NCBI GenBank assembly: GCA_947386115.1
Contig: CANDNO010000022.1
Location: 1-35,723, forward strand
Reading direction: 5' to 3'
Origin: an uncultured Muribaculaceae bacterium
Lineage (GTDB): Bacteria > Bacteroidota > Bacteroidia > Bacteroidales > Muribaculaceae
DNA: 35,723 nucleotides
The notes beneath the pieces were generated by a model. It made no database searches. It had not been told where the DNA came from and saw only the letters and a list, made by a program, of their open reading frames with translations. The position numbers and the translations under genes were made by a program. Numbering within the stretch: the stretch's first letter is position 1; the number at the start of each line of letters is the position of its first letter. Below are positions 33,981 to 35,723 of the stretch, piece after piece.

Positions 33981-34219
33981 CGCTATGAATTAGAGTATAT
34001 TAAACCGGTTTCATAAAAATCACTCACAGCTAATTTTTGCGAGTTACTTATACAAATTGCCTCGAACAAAATCAAGCCAACTATAATTTTACATTTTTTA
34101 AACGAAACAAACAGTCTAATATTGTATCGAGATGGTGCAATTATACATAATAAATACCGGGAGACGCAGAGCTGGGCTCTGAATCTCCCGGTTTATAGGA
34201 TTCTTAGATGAGTACCGGA
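33981..34219. other. Intergenic region before the export operon
   Basis: Besides the asnS terminator (34156-34192) it holds the AT-rich upstream of the Wza gene. No perfect TAnnTTTG box was found on the minus strand, so the operon promoter is unassigned. No ORF. Confidence 0.5.
34156..34192 (-). terminator. asnS hairpin terminator
   Basis: Stem ACCGGGAGA (34156-34164) / TCTCCCGGT (34184-34192), with an inner CAGAG/CTCTG stem (34167-34171/34177-34181) and 5-nt loop. Read in the asnS direction it is followed by ATTTATTATG. It lies 28 bp after the asnS stop and insulates the export operon. Confidence 0.75.
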
Positions 34220-35611
34220 TTAGAACTCGGCGTTGCCGGGGGTGCGGGGGAAGGGGATGACGTCGCGGATGTTGGTCATTCCGGTCACGAAGAGCACGAG
34301 GCGCTCGAAGCCGAGGCCGAAGCCCGAATGGGGCACGGTGCCGAAGCGGCGGGTGTCAAGATACCACCACATGTCTTTCATGGGTATCTCGAGTTCTTCG
34401 ATGCGCGCGAGCAGTTTTTCGTAGCTTTCCTCTCGCTCTGAACCGCCTATGATCTCGCCTATCTGGGGGAAGAGCACGTCCATGGCGCGTACGGTCTTGC
34501 CGTCTTCGTTCTGCTTCATATAGAAGGCTTTGATCTCCTTGGGATAGTCGGTGAGAATCACAGGGCGCTTGAAGTGTTCCTCTACGAGGTAGCGCTCGTG
34601 TTCGCTCGAGAGGTCGGCGCCCCAGTAAACGGGGAATTCGAATTTCTTGCCGCTCTTTTCGAGTATCTCTACGCCCTCGGTGTAGGTGAGGCGTACGAAG
34701 TTCTCCTGCAGGACTGACTCGAGTCGGTTAACGAGCTCTTTGTCGTACATCGAGGCGAGGAATTCGATATCGTCGCGGCAGTTGTCGAGGGCATATTGTA
34801 TGCAATACTTGACAAAGTCCTCGGCAAGCTGCATGTTGTCGGCGATGTCATAGAATGCCATCTCGGGCTCGATCATCCAGAACTCGGCGAGGTGACGGGG
34901 TGTGTTCGAGTTCTCGGCACGGAATGTGGGGCCGAAGGTGTAGATGGCACCAAGGGCTGTAGCACCGAGCTCGCCCTCGAGCTGTCCCGAAACGGTAAGG
35001 GCGGCCTGCTTGCCAAAGAAGTCGGTCGAATAGTCTACCGCACCATCCTCGGTCTTGGGAAGGTCATTGAGGGGCAGTGTAGTTACCTGGAACATAGCAC
35101 CGGCACCCTCACAGTCACTGGCCGTGATGAGCGGGGTGTTAAGGTAGAAGAAGCCGCGCCCCTGGAAGAACTTGTGGATGGCGAATGCGAGTGCCGAACG
35201 CACGCGCAGGATGGCGCCAAAGGTGTTGGTGCGGGGACGCAGGTGGGCTTTCTCGCGCAGGAACTCGAGAGTGTGGCCTTTCTTCTGCAGGGGGTATGTG
35301 TCGGGGTCGGCGGTACCGAAGATCTCGAGTGTCTTGGCCTGAACCTCGACGCTCTGTCCCTTGCCCATCGACTCTACAAGAATACCGTTAACGTGGATGG
35401 CCGAACCGGTTGTAACCAGTTTGAGCTGCTCGTCGGTGAACTGTTCCATATCAAAAACGATCTGGAGGTTTTTGATTGTGGAACCGTCGTTAAGCGCAAC
35501 GAACTGTACGTGTTTGTTACCGCGGCGGGTACGAACCCAGCCCATCACGCTTACCTCAGTACCTACGGCTTCGGCACCGGCATATATGTCGACAATTTTT
35601 GTCCTTTTCAT
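34220..35611 (-). CDS. asnS: Asparaginyl-tRNA synthetase
   Basis: 463 aa, normal length for AsnRS. It attaches asparagine to tRNA-Asn. An OB-fold anticodon-binding domain (about 15-105; [20 protein letters not shown]) precedes a class II catalytic core. Motif 1 is about [20 protein letters not shown]. Motif 2 is [20 protein letters not shown]. Motif 3 is near the end at [14 protein letters not shown], followed by [16 protein letters not shown]. Charging-site residues appear intact. The gene has no co-directional neighbour in the window and ends before a strong terminator. Nothing odd. Confidence 0.97.
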   Translation of the reverse strand: MKRTKIVDIYAGAEAVGTEVSVMGWVRTRRGNKHVQFVALNDGSTIKNLQIVFDMEQFTDEQLKLVTTGSAIHVNGILVESMGKGQSVEVQAKTLEIFGTADPDTYPLQKKGHTLEFLREKAHLRPRTNTFGAILRVRSALAFAIHKFFQGRGFFYLNTPLITASDCEGAGAMFQVTTLPLNDLPKTEDGAVDYSTDFFGKQAALTVSGQLEGELGATALGAIYTFGPTFRAENSNTPRHLAEFWMIEPEMAFYDIADNMQLAEDFVKYCIQYALDNCRDDIEFLASMYDKELVNRLESVLQENFVRLTYTEGVEILEKSGKKFEFPVYWGADLSSEHERYLVEEHFKRPVILTDYPKEIKAFYMKQNEDGKTVRAMDVLFPQIGEIIGGSEREESYEKLLARIEELEIPMKDMWWYLDTRRFGTVPHSGFGLGFERLVLFVTGMTNIRDVIPFPRTPGNAEF

Positions 35612-35674
35612 TGCTTAAGTAACTCTTAAAAATTAGTTTATATTATTCAATTATTAAATAACTCGTGTCTACTG

Positions 35675-35706
35675 CGGCGCTTTTTGACTTTGTTCGGCGC
35701 TTTTTG
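35675..35706. repeat. Direct repeat CGGCGCTTTTTG at window edge
   Basis: CGGCGCTTTTTG occurs at 35675-35686 and 35695-35706, 20 bp apart, upstream of asnS. It may belong to a promoter or to another gene's end outside the window. Confidence 0.45.
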
Positions 35707-35723
35707 CTTTCATCCTCAGTTGT

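Overview
The window reads as chromosomal DNA of a gut-type Bacteroidales bacterium, most likely family Muribaculaceae. This is an inference from gene content and promoters, not a database match. Support comes from the Bacteroidetes-type LptD, DUF4301 and PCMD-type proteins, lipoproteins with a Cys right after the signal peptide, a RhuM/Doc pair, and Bacteroidetes promoters of the form TTG-N19/20-TAnnTTTG. Base composition is moderately GC-rich, with AT-rich intergenic stretches.

Layout. 66-2028 (+): a PCMD-like lipoprotein and a small outer-membrane beta-barrel, closed by a strong hairpin terminator shared with the convergent lptD (2161-5016, -). 5351-9051 (-): a TPR protein followed by a DUF4301 protein. 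9291-10672 (-): a hypothetical protein and an ECF sigma factor. 10673-11309 is a long regulatory intergenic region. It ends in a trp attenuator: promoter, leader peptide with three consecutive Trp codons, and terminator, placed in front of a trpB that stands alone (11310-12509, +). 12560-15897 (-): a tightly overlapping set of lipoprotein, CpsB-type tyrosine phosphatase, degenerate SDR and MptE/DUF115-like protein. 15992-18244 (-): a TonB-dependent receptor. 18328-20365 (-): prmC-recX-comF. 20427-20564 (+): a small membrane protein. 20571-25419 (-): the overlapping set rnz-tadA-metH. 25612-26857 (-): a RhuM-like gene and a Doc toxin remnant. 26911-27822 (+): a DMT/EamA transporter. 27809-33980 (-): an export operon of Wza, a Wzc-like protein, a Wzy-like polymerase, a Wzx flippase and folB. 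34220-35611 (-): asnS.

How the genes work together. The right-hand operon encodes the core of a Wzy-dependent surface-polysaccharide export machine. Its Wzc-like protein has lost the ATP-binding residues of the BY-kinase domain. A CpsB-type phosphatase, which in other bacteria opposes that kinase, sits about 16 kb away with a lipoprotein and sugar-type enzymes. LptD, the beta-barrel, the TonB receptor and the lipoproteins add further envelope functions. Most remaining genes are housekeeping.

The most notable items are: the trp attenuator with a built-in antiterminator sequence; a Doc toxin remnant apparently missing its Fic core, next to a gene containing a 32-bp perfect palindrome; a dispersed intergenic repeat with 7-bp-periodic arrays; the degenerate Wzc kinase domain; and two promoters placed so close to start codons that the mRNAs may be leaderless.
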